Below are positions 23,957-31,374 of a DNA stretch of 33,806 bases, piece by piece. Position numbers and translations under genes: made by a program. Position 1 is the stretch's first letter. Every line of letters starts with the position of its first letter. This stretch comes from Chloroflexota bacterium (GTDB lineage Bacteria; Chloroflexota; Dehalococcoidia; Lucifugimonadales; JACPCL1). Below the pieces are notes generated by a model. The model searched no databases. It was not told the origin of the DNA and worked only from the letters and a program-made list of their open reading frames with translations. The stretch covers positions 1 to 33,806 of the forward strand of contig JACQOP010000124.1 in NCBI GenBank assembly GCA_016202485.1, read 5' to 3'.

Positions 23957-25042
23957 ATGGGCGGTCTTCCACAGAAGATAGTCATCTCTATCAGCCTGCA
24001 CCCGAGAATGCTGGGGCTGGCTTTGTTGGGCTTTGCCCTGCAATACTTCCTGGTCAAAGAGATGAACGACCCCTTTGCAGCAAAAGCAGTCCTTGGGATT
24101 TCCCACTTTTTACTTTTGGCTGTCATTGTTGTAAACCGGAGGAACCTTGGTTTTCTCGTGGTGGGCTTGGGATTCGCATTGAACCTCATCGCTATCTATG
24201 GCAACGGCGGGCTTATGCCCATCGCGCCCCAGGCCGTCGTCAACCATGGACTGGCCGGCAGCAACACGGAGCTGGTGGAAGGCTCTCGCTTCGGGGCCAA
24301 GAACGTGCTGCTAGACCCTGCCTCCACACGCTTCTATGTCCTGAGCGACCGCATACCCACGACCTTCCCCAGGCCATTCCTGGTCTCGGTTGGGGACATC
24401 GTTGCGCTGGCCGGCCTGGGCATCATCCTGGCGGGGCAGATAGCAGCCCTCGCACGGAAGGATAGCGCCCCTGTACCGGACCGGACCAGCCCTGCACCAG
24501 GACACAGGCGGTGGCTGCGGATGGCGTCCCGCTGGCGCTCCCGGGTGTTGAATGCTCACGCCGCCATGCAGGAGACACGCTTCCTTGAGGAGTGGCAGGA
24601 GCACTGGCTCAAGCTGACAGGCGCTATAAGGAGCTACGTGACGGCGGAGAGCACGGCTGGGCGGCAGGCCGCCGAACGGCAATTCGCCAGAGAACGCACC
24701 TGGCTCCTGAGCCGCCGCTGGCGGTTCAACGACGTTTGGAGGCCCTATCAGCACTGGTCGGGAGGCAGCGCCATAGGACGCTGGCACCCGCTGGATCCGC
24801 GCCAGCTAGTGTTCTGGGGCCCCAGCGACCCTTATGCCGGCATCTACGAAGGGAACTCCATTGCCGCCGTGGTCTCTTATGGGCAGGTGCGAAGCGAACA
24901 GGACATGCAACTGCTGATGGAAGCGCTGGACCTCCTGGACAGGGAAGTAGCGCATATCTTTGCTAACAGCCAAAGGAAAGGGCGGGGCAAGGCTATTCAA
25001 GGCGGCAGCATTACATCTCACGGCTCCGAGGCGCTCCCATGA
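23957..25042 (+). CDS. DUF5317-family membrane protein with a C-terminal soluble extension
   Basis: 361 aa from the ATG at 23957 (GAGG 5 bases upstream); the frame is open to 23894 through the hairpin, but that stretch is unlikely to be translated. The N-terminal about 180 residues have 4-5 membrane helices with the DUF5317 pattern: an NRRNLGFLVVGLGFALNL segment, the conserved NGGLMPI turn, and PRPFLVSVGDIVALAGL before the last helix. The C-terminal about 180 residues are soluble and rich in Arg/Trp/Glu (RFLEEWQEHWLKL, TWLLSRRWRFNDVW), a part I do not recognise. The function of DUF5317 is unknown. The stop overlaps the next start (ATGATGA), so the two membrane proteins are translationally coupled. 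Confidence 0.8.
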   Translation: MGGLPQKIVISISLHPRMLGLALLGFALQYFLVKEMNDPFAAKAVLGISHFLLLAVIVVNRRNLGFLVVGLGFALNLIAIYGNGGLMPIAPQAVVNHGLAGSNTELVEGSRFGAKNVLLDPASTRFYVLSDRIPTTFPRPFLVSVGDIVALAGLGIILAGQIAALARKDSAPVPDRTSPAPGHRRWLRMASRWRSRVLNAHAAMQETRFLEEWQEHWLKLTGAIRSYVTAESTAGRQAAERQFARERTWLLSRRWRFNDVWRPYQHWSGGSAIGRWHPLDPRQLVFWGPSDPYAGIYEGNSIAAVVSYGQVRSEQDMQLLMEALDLLDREVAHIFANSQRKGRGKAIQGGSITSHGSEALP

Positions 25043-26049
25043 TGACTCCCACCGTCCATACTAGCCGCCGGGGTGTCGCCATTTTAGGCGCAAGGTTTGG
25101 GCTGGGACTGGCCATTGGAGGGGCTGCCCTGTGGTTTCTGCTGAGCCGGATTGAGTGGCCTGCTACCCTGGCGTATCTGGCGAGGATTTCCCTCGTGGAA
25201 ATGGCTGCATCGCTCTGCCTGGTCGGTTTCGGCAGCTTCCTGGGGGCGATGCGTTGGAAGCTGCTGCTGGGAACGGACGGAATAAGCCCTGGGCGACTCT
25301 TTTTCGTCCAGAACACCGCTCACGGGGTGGACGTGTTCAGCCCCCTGCGCATCTTCAGCATCCCGGTCCAGGTCTTGATGCTGACTAAGAGCGACGGGCT
25401 GCCCATCCAGCGGGTGTTCGCTTCCATTGCAGGGAAGCGGTTCATGGACGCTCTGGTTATGGGCGGCGTTGTGGTCGTTGGCGCCCTGCTTACCCACAGC
25501 CTCTGGCCGATGCTTGCCTTCGCCTTGCCCCTTACCACCTGGGCGGTCGCGGCCTGGGGCAGTGTGCTGACTATCGGCAAGGCCCTGGCCGCCAAACCAG
25601 CGCCCCAACCTGAGCCTGCTACCCCTACCCCTCCATCCTTGAGACAGGGCCGTTCGCGCCTGCAACTGCTAGGCGTCACTCTCTCGTTGACCCTTGCAAG
25701 CTGGATGGCCATCGGCCTGGCGGGGTGGGTGCTGGCTTCTTCCGTGGGGCTAGAGATAGGTGTGTGGCACGCCATTCCCATAGCAGTGGGCACAATCCTG
25801 ATAGCGGGGGCGCTACCCGGGCTTCCGGCAGCGTTTGGCCTGTTTGAAGCTACCTTTGTCCATCTCATGGGTTTGCTGGGGTACAGCGCAGACCAGGCCC
25901 TTGCCGCAGCCCTCTTCTTCCATGCAGTCCTCATCCTGCCCGCTCTTGGATGCGCAGTGGTCGCCTTCTTCAAGGAGTTGCCGTCGCCCCTACAGATCCT
26001 GTCGCAAGTGCACAAGGCGGGCCTAGTCCCCAGGCATGGAGGCTCATGA
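25039..26049 (+). CDS. Lysylphosphatidylglycerol-synthase TM-region-like (UPF0104/AglD-type) membrane protein
   Basis: 336 aa with about 8 membrane helices. Family features: the early GSFLGAMRWKLLLG (about residues 66-79; the conserved R-W-x-x-LL), and near the C-terminus LPGLPAAFGLFEATFVHLMGLLGYSADQALAAALFFHAV, which matches the 'P-G-G-x-G-x-x-E' core of the family, with the glycines partly replaced by Pro/Ala. There is no synthetase domain, so this is the stand-alone membrane part, thought to move or handle lipids in the bilayer. A Pro-rich cytoplasmic loop (KPAPQPEPATPTPPS) lies mid-protein. It is coupled to the DUF5317 gene by a 4-bp overlap. The substrate is unknown. Confidence 0.85.
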   Translation: MMTPTVHTSRRGVAILGARFGLGLAIGGAALWFLLSRIEWPATLAYLARISLVEMAASLCLVGFGSFLGAMRWKLLLGTDGISPGRLFFVQNTAHGVDVFSPLRIFSIPVQVLMLTKSDGLPIQRVFASIAGKRFMDALVMGGVVVVGALLTHSLWPMLAFALPLTTWAVAAWGSVLTIGKALAAKPAPQPEPATPTPPSLRQGRSRLQLLGVTLSLTLASWMAIGLAGWVLASSVGLEIGVWHAIPIAVGTILIAGALPGLPAAFGLFEATFVHLMGLLGYSADQALAAALFFHAVLILPALGCAVVAFFKELPSPLQILSQVHKAGLVPRHGGS

Positions 26050-26103
26050 CAAGTCCCAAGCAGAGGTGTAAGCCAATTCCCTTTCCCTCTAGGTAGATGT
26101 CCC

Positions 26104-26538
26104 ATGATATCAGAGCAATTTTTCCGAACACTGCTTGTCGCCGATGACGACGAGGCAAATCTTTTGCTGTTGAAAGAGACCTTCAGGGACGACGGACGCT
26201 ACAAACTCCTCGTCGCAAAGGACGGCCCTGCTGCTCTTGAACTGGCGCTCAGGGAACGACCGCAGGTCATCTTGATGGACGTCATGCTCCCCGGCATGGA
26301 CGGGTGCGAGGTGTGCAAGACCCTGCGTGGTATACCGGAAACTGCGTCTGCCAAGATTGCCCTGGTGAGCGCAATGGCCCAGGAAAGCGATATCAGCCGC
26401 GGCCTCAGGGCGGGCGCCGACCAGTACATCGTAAAACCGTACAACATTGTTGCACTTCTGCACCTGGTTGACCGGTGGTTCAGCGAGCTTTCCAGCCAGA
26501 AGAGCTACCAGACCGACCGCCTTTCTTGCTATCCATAG
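26104..26538 (+). CDS. Single-domain CheY-like response regulator
   Basis: 144 aa, one receiver domain with no output domain. All phosphorylation-site residues are present: the acidic pair in VADDDEANL (D14-D16), the phospho-acceptor in VILMDVMLPGMDG (D59), the switch Ser in IALVSAM (S89) and the lysine in QYIVKPYN (K111). No histidine kinase is encoded nearby, so its partner is elsewhere. It lies 54 bp after the LPG-like gene on the same strand and may be co-transcribed; only a weak AGG ribosome site is visible. The 18-residue Ser/Gln/Tyr-containing C-terminus (from SELSSQKSYQ) is beyond the domain. Confidence 0.88.
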   Translation: MISEQFFRTLLVADDDEANLLLLKETFRDDGRYKLLVAKDGPAALELALRERPQVILMDVMLPGMDGCEVCKTLRGIPETASAKIALVSAMAQESDISRGLRAGADQYIVKPYNIVALLHLVDRWFSELSSQKSYQTDRLSCYP

Positions 26539-26624
26539 CCCTTTGCACCCCTTCCTGTTTTCACCCCTGGGATCAATTCGGGCGGTGAACAATCCTGGAG
26601 CCGCCAAGGACCCACAGCATCTCC

Positions 26625-27782
26625 CTATTCCAGCGCGCTCAGGCCGGTGATCTCCCGCCCCAGGATCAGGGTGTGAATGTCGTAGGTCCCTTCATAGGTA
26701 TCCACCGTCTCCAGGTTGAGCATGTGGCGTATGGCGTGATAGTCCAGGGTGATGCCGCCGGCGCCCAAAATATCCCGGGCGCTGCGGGCAGCGTTGAGAG
26801 CCGCCCGCACATTACGGCGCTTGGCCAGGGATACCTGGCCATAGGTGAGCTGCCCCTCGTCCTTGAGCCTTCCCAGCCGCCAGGCGAGGAGCAACCCCTG
26901 TGTATGGTCTGAGAGCATATCCACCAGCTTGGCCTGGACCAACTGCCGCGAGGCGATGGGCTTGCCAAAGGTGCTGCGGGTCTTGGCAAAGGCGGCGGCT
27001 TCGGTGTGCACGGCTTCCAGCGCACCAAGGGCTCCCCATACGATGCCGTACCGCGCCTGGGTGAGGCACCGCAGGGGCGCTCCAAGGCCGCTGGCCTCCG
27101 GCAGCCGGTCCACGACAGGGATGCGGACATCATCCAAGATCAGCTCGCTTGTGACCGAGACGCGCAGGCTCATCTTGTGCTTGATGTCCCGCACGGTGAA
27201 ACCTGGGGCATCCCGCGGGACGATGAAACCCCGAACAACACCTTCCTCATCCTTTGCCCAGATAATAGTGATGTCTGCAATGCTACCATTGCTGATCCAG
27301 ACCTTTGAGCCGGTGAGGACATAGGCATCACCGTCTCTGCGCGCAGCGGTCTTCATTGCCCCAGGATCAGAGCCGCCTTCGTGCTCGGTGAGACCGAAGC
27401 AGCCCACAATGTCACCGGCGGCCATGGCCGGCAGGTACCGCCGCTTCTGCTCTTCAGAGCCGTGGGCATAGATGGCATACATGGCCAGGGCCCCCTGAAC
27501 GCTGACAAAGCTACGCAGGCCAGAGTCTATTCGTTCCAGCTCGTACATAATCAGCCCGTAAGCGATGCTGCTCAGGCCCGCTGCTCCATAGCTGGAGGGC
27601 AGATTTGCCCCCAGGAAACCCAGCCTGCCAAACTCTTTGACCAAATGCCTGGGGAAAACCCCTGCTTCCCACCAGTCCGTGATAGAGGGCAGCGCTTCCG
27701 CCTCTAGGAACGCCCGAGCCGTGGCCTGGACCTGCCGTTCCTCTGGGGTGAACACGGCGGATAGCTGGTAATAATCAAGCAT
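26625..27782 (-). CDS. Acyl-CoA dehydrogenase, glutaryl-CoA dehydrogenase-like
   Basis: 385 aa from the ATG at 27782, which has GAGG 7 bases upstream; the frame continues to 27884 without similarity. It shows the full family layout: N-terminal helices, the FAD-site segment CFGLTEHEGGSDPGAMKTAA, the WISNGSIADITIIWA strand, and the C-terminal bundle with KTRSTFGKPIASRQLVQAKL. The catalytic base is in TYEGTYDIHTLILGR (about E364), the position used by glutaryl-CoA dehydrogenases. That enzyme oxidises and decarboxylates glutaryl-CoA; without the substrate-site arginine mapped I cannot exclude a plain acyl-CoA dehydrogenase. It stands alone, convergent with the response regulator. Confidence 0.9.
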   Translation of the reverse strand: MLDYYQLSAVFTPEERQVQATARAFLEAEALPSITDWWEAGVFPRHLVKEFGRLGFLGANLPSSYGAAGLSSIAYGLIMYELERIDSGLRSFVSVQGALAMYAIYAHGSEEQKRRYLPAMAAGDIVGCFGLTEHEGGSDPGAMKTAARRDGDAYVLTGSKVWISNGSIADITIIWAKDEEGVVRGFIVPRDAPGFTVRDIKHKMSLRVSVTSELILDDVRIPVVDRLPEASGLGAPLRCLTQARYGIVWGALGALEAVHTEAAAFAKTRSTFGKPIASRQLVQAKLVDMLSDHTQGLLLAWRLGRLKDEGQLTYGQVSLAKRRNVRAALNAARSARDILGAGGITLDYHAIRHMLNLETVDTYEGTYDIHTLILGREITGLSALE

Positions 27783-28118
27783 CTTGGGCCTCTTTCGTTC
27801 CTGAATGCCGCGCAGCAATGACGTATGCCAGGCATCAGCCCTTGAAATCCCATCCACTATCCTACTTCCCCCTAGCCCTGGCAACCATTACAGGGGTGGA
27901 GGAGCCTTTGTTTGCTGCGGGCACTCCCAGCCTTTATCTGGGGCCGAGGGGAGGTAATCTGGGTGTGCATGGTGCTGTGATAAGAGACATGCCAGTGAAG
28001 GGCGCTGGCAATTGGGGCAGTCGGAGGGTATTCTTGTAGAATGAGCCTTACCGATGGGCAAGAAGACCCCTGCCGGTCTGGTCGTCAACGAACCACCACA
28101 TCCAAAGCGTAATTCACA
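27783..28118. other. Divergent intergenic region, acyl-CoA dehydrogenase / MBL hydrolase
   Basis: No coding frame is supported. A short dyad ATTCT-tgt-AGAAT (28030-28042) includes TAGAAT, a possible -10 for the plus-strand gene, but no -35 is found at the right distance. Nothing else stands out. Confidence 0.3.
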
Positions 28119-28859
28119 GTGAACTTCTTCAAGCCCATTTATATCGCCCCTAATATCCATCAGCTCCGGGCCATCGGGGCGCGCGTCACAGTTGTTAAAG
28201 GCAGCGAAGGCGTCGCTCTTGTGGACACCGGCGGGCCTGGCAGCACCGGCGCCATTACCTCCGGCCTGAAGGCGCTAGGCCTTTCTTTGGCCCAGGTGCG
28301 CTGGATAGTCCTGACCCACTATCATCCCGACCATTCAGGTAGCCTGGGCCGGCTGGCGCAGAAGACAGGGGCGCAGGTGGCGATGCACACCAAGGAATGG
28401 CCGTTGCTGTCCCCGGGTGGTGTAACGCCCAGCCCTTTCAACAACCACGTTCTGGCGCGCCTGACGGAGCCGGTGGTCCAGCAATTGTATGATCCCCCAG
28501 CAAAGGTTGACCGCCTTCTGGAGAACGGGGACGAGCTTTCCCTAGGCGGCTCCGAAAAGCTGGTGGTAGTCCATACGCCGGGGCACACCCCTGGGAGCAT
28601 CTCCCTGCTGGCAATGCCTCAGCGGGTCCTCATTGTGGGAGACGCGCTGATGTACCGCTCCAGGAAGCTAGGCCCGCCAGCACCCGGGGTCACTCAGGAC
28701 GCTACCCTGGCAATGGACTCTGTGCATAAGATGATCGCCCTAGATATAGAAATGCTCTGCTTCAGCCATTTTCCCCACATGCGTAGCGGGGCCAAAGAGG
28801 CGCTGCGCCGCAGGTTTGGAAGTCCTGACATCTTGAGTTCCACCAATAAAACAGACTGA
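28119..28859 (+). CDS. MBL-fold metallo-hydrolase
   Basis: 246 aa beginning with GTG at 28119; no clear ribosome site, so the exact start is tentative. The metal-site motif is complete: THYHPDHSG (H67, H69, D71, H72), VVHTPGHTPGSIS (third histidine, about H152), VGDALMYRS (bridging Asp) and CFSHFPH (last histidine). This binuclear-zinc layout is that of glyoxalase-II/lactonase/quorum-quenching-like hydrolases, and the sequence does not distinguish among them. It is divergent from the acyl-CoA dehydrogenase across 336 bp and has no pathway partners next to it. Confidence 0.88.
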   Translation: MNFFKPIYIAPNIHQLRAIGARVTVVKGSEGVALVDTGGPGSTGAITSGLKALGLSLAQVRWIVLTHYHPDHSGSLGRLAQKTGAQVAMHTKEWPLLSPGGVTPSPFNNHVLARLTEPVVQQLYDPPAKVDRLLENGDELSLGGSEKLVVVHTPGHTPGSISLLAMPQRVLIVGDALMYRSRKLGPPAPGVTQDATLAMDSVHKMIALDIEMLCFSHFPHMRSGAKEALRRRFGSPDILSSTNKTD

Positions 28860-28954
28860 GCATACCAAACCAGGATGGTACGAATGCACCTAGGACAACC
28901 TGCCCAAACTGCATAGGGTGAGGGACAGAGCTTGCATCAAGGAATGATTGGCCA

Positions 28955-31336
28955 ATGCAGTGCCAGCGGTGCGGTCGCGAAAACCCTGACGGCGGGGCAT
29001 TCTGTATTTTCTGTGGAGCGCCCCTGCTCAGCAGTGCTGCGTCCACAGACTCTCCGGCATCGCAGGCTGCTCTGAGGGGAGACCCGAGCGTCCCCCTGGA
29101 GCAGCAGGTGCGAGACATAGTCCGAACCCTTATCGCCCTCAGCGACCGTGTGTCCGCCCTTGAGCGCTCCGCAGGCGCCACTGCCCGGACTCCAGCGCCA
29201 GCGGCGCCTTCACCTGCCATAGTCAGGCTCCCTGGTTCCGCTGGTGTTCTGCCAACAGCAGAGGAGGCCGAAGGCGCTCCACCCCCTACCCTACCAGCAC
29301 CTGGTGTGGGTGAGACGCCTCCACTCTGGGGCCGGGGGATTGACTGGGAGCAGGTGCTGGGGATGAACTGGCTAGCCATCATCGGGGCTGTCGCCCTAGC
29401 CCTGGGCATCGGCTTTTTCCTGAAGCTGGCCTTTGACAACAACTGGATCGGGCCAACGGGCCGCGTGGCCCTGGGCATTGGCACGGGAATGGCCCTCCTG
29501 GGCGCAGGCGAGTACACCAAGGGACGATACCCCAGATGGGCGCAGGCGGCAACGGGCGGCGGCGTCTCCATCCTGTACCTCTCCGTGTACGCCGCCTATG
29601 CCTTTTACGGGTTGCTGCCTGCCTTTCCCACCTTGTTGCTTCTTGGCCTCGTGGTCGTCGTGGCTGGCGTGGCAGCATTGCGGTACGAGTCCCTGGTCAT
29701 TGCCCTCATGGGCATCTTTGGCGCATTCCTGACACCGGTCCTGCTGGGCCAGGACGTCCCTGACCAGCGGTTCCTCCTGGTCTACATCTTGCTGGTAGAC
29801 GCAGGGGTCTTGGGCGTCTCCACCTTCCGGCACTGGCGGTGGTTCAACCTCCTGGGGCTACTGGCATCCTACGCCCTCTTCAGCTTGTGGGTGGAACAGA
29901 TCCCGGCAGACTGGACGCTCCTGGCACAGGCTGGCCTCACGGGGATATTCCTCATCTTCGTAGGGGCCACCACCCTTTTTCATGTACTGTGGAAGCGTGT
30001 CCCTAATACCACGGACATGGCACTAATGACCCTCAACGCCGCCGCTTATTTTGGAGCCACGTACAGCTTGCTCTGGGCGGACTATCAGTCCTGGTTCGGC
30101 GCCTTTGCCCTGGCCCTAGCCCTCTTTTATGGCCTGGTGGGACTTGCCGCAACCCGAAGGTCCGGCGCGCCACCTCAGGTGACGCTGTTCTCCTGGGGCA
30201 CGGGCCTGGTGTTCCTCACCATCGCGGCCCCGCTGCAACTGACAGGCTCGTGGATCACCGTGGCCTGGGCCGCAGAGGCTGTAGTGCTCGTGTGGGTCGG
30301 CTTTGTGGCTGGAAGCTGGCGCGCCCGCGCCTTTGGCCTGGGCGTTTTTGCCATAGCAGCATACCGCCTGTTCGTGTACGACACCCTGGTGGACACGGAG
30401 ACCTTCCGCTTGTTCCTGAACAGCCGATTCCCCACCTTTGCCATATCGGTAGCCGCTGCGGTGGTAGCTGCCTGGCTGTACAGGAAGAACCAGTATCGCC
30501 TTGAGGAGTGGGAGGAGTACATGGCCGTCACCCTGGCAGGAGCGGCCAACCTGCTGGCCCTGTGGGTCCTGAGCGCCGAGGTCGTCTCCTACTTTGACCA
30601 CCAGATAGTGCTGGCGGGGGAGTTCCAGGCTGCTGAGAACAGCAAGCTCCTGACGCTGACGGCGCTATGGGCCGTGTATGCACTGGGACTGCTGGGCGTT
30701 GCCCTGGGCACCCGCTGGCTGGCGGCCCGCCTGGCGGGGGTGGGCTTGCTGTCCCTGGCCGCCCTCAATCTGGTGCTCTACGACACCTGGGCCGTCCGGC
30801 TCAGCCCCCAGAGCTATATCCTCGTGTTCAACGTGCAGTTCCTGACCTTCATCTTGGTACTGGCAGTATTCTGCTTTGCCATCTACCTGTACTGGCGGCA
30901 GCGGGAGGCCCTGGAACCGTGGGAGGGCCAGGTGCTGGCAGGAGTGCTCGTCGCCGCCAACGCCGTCGCTCTGTGGGGACTCAGCGCCGAGGTAGCCCGC
31001 TTCTTCAATAGCCAGGAGGTTATGGCTGGGCGGGACATGGAAAGCGCAAAGCACCTGGGCCTCACGGTGCTGTGGGCGGTCTACGCCATAGTCATCATAA
31101 GTGTAGGGATCGCCCGGGGGAGCAGTACAGTCCGGTTGGCGGGCCTGGCCCTTCTGGCCCTGCCCGTGGCAAAGCTCTTCGCTTTTGATGTTTTCCTGCT
31201 GGAACGAGGCTACCGGGTGGCTGCATTTGTCACCCTGGGCGTCCTGCTGCTGGGCACGGGACTCGTCTACCAGCGGTACAGCGTGCAGGTGAGGCGGTTT
31301 CTCTTTGGCAAGGCACCTCCACAGGAACAGGCGTAG
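28955..31336 (+). CDS. DUF2339 multi-span membrane protein with N-terminal zinc ribbon
   Basis: 793 aa. Residues 1-26 form a zinc ribbon (MQCQRCGRENPDGGAFCIFCG: two CxxC pairs), followed by an Ala/Pro-rich linker with a short coiled-coil-like stretch (VRDIVRTLIALSDRVSALE). From about residue 128 the DUF2339 core starts (WEQVLGMNWLAIIGAVALALG, KLAFDNNWIGPTGRVALG) and continues as about 20 membrane helices. The last third contains a duplicated unit (about 488-605 and 624-730) sharing WALWVLSAEV/ALWGLSAEV and LTALWAVYA/LTVLWAVYA. A 28-30 kb neighbourhood gives no clue to its function, and the family's role is unknown. An AAGGA site lies 11 bases upstream of the ATG. Confidence 0.85.
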   Translation: MQCQRCGRENPDGGAFCIFCGAPLLSSAASTDSPASQAALRGDPSVPLEQQVRDIVRTLIALSDRVSALERSAGATARTPAPAAPSPAIVRLPGSAGVLPTAEEAEGAPPPTLPAPGVGETPPLWGRGIDWEQVLGMNWLAIIGAVALALGIGFFLKLAFDNNWIGPTGRVALGIGTGMALLGAGEYTKGRYPRWAQAATGGGVSILYLSVYAAYAFYGLLPAFPTLLLLGLVVVVAGVAALRYESLVIALMGIFGAFLTPVLLGQDVPDQRFLLVYILLVDAGVLGVSTFRHWRWFNLLGLLASYALFSLWVEQIPADWTLLAQAGLTGIFLIFVGATTLFHVLWKRVPNTTDMALMTLNAAAYFGATYSLLWADYQSWFGAFALALALFYGLVGLAATRRSGAPPQVTLFSWGTGLVFLTIAAPLQLTGSWITVAWAAEAVVLVWVGFVAGSWRARAFGLGVFAIAAYRLFVYDTLVDTETFRLFLNSRFPTFAISVAAAVVAAWLYRKNQYRLEEWEEYMAVTLAGAANLLALWVLSAEVVSYFDHQIVLAGEFQAAENSKLLTLTALWAVYALGLLGVALGTRWLAARLAGVGLLSLAALNLVLYDTWAVRLSPQSYILVFNVQFLTFILVLAVFCFAIYLYWRQREALEPWEGQVLAGVLVAANAVALWGLSAEVARFFNSQEVMAGRDMESAKHLGLTVLWAVYAIVIISVGIARGSSTVRLAGLALLALPVAKLFAFDVFLLERGYRVAAFVTLGVLLLGTGLVYQRYSVQVRRFLFGKAPPQEQA

Positions 31337-31374
31337 TTTTCACAGGATAGGACCAGGAGATTCCAGAAGGCACA

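Noticed and set aside
25320-26105. 261-codon minus-strand frame antisense to the LPG-TM-like gene
   Set aside because: Shadow of a well supported membrane protein; composition (Arg/Ala/Thr/Pro) is that of an antisense frame.
26580-26615. Weak inverted repeat (GGCGG...CCGCC) between the response regulator and the acyl-CoA dehydrogenase as a terminator
   Set aside because: Only 5 bp of stem with a 15-base loop and no T-run on either strand.
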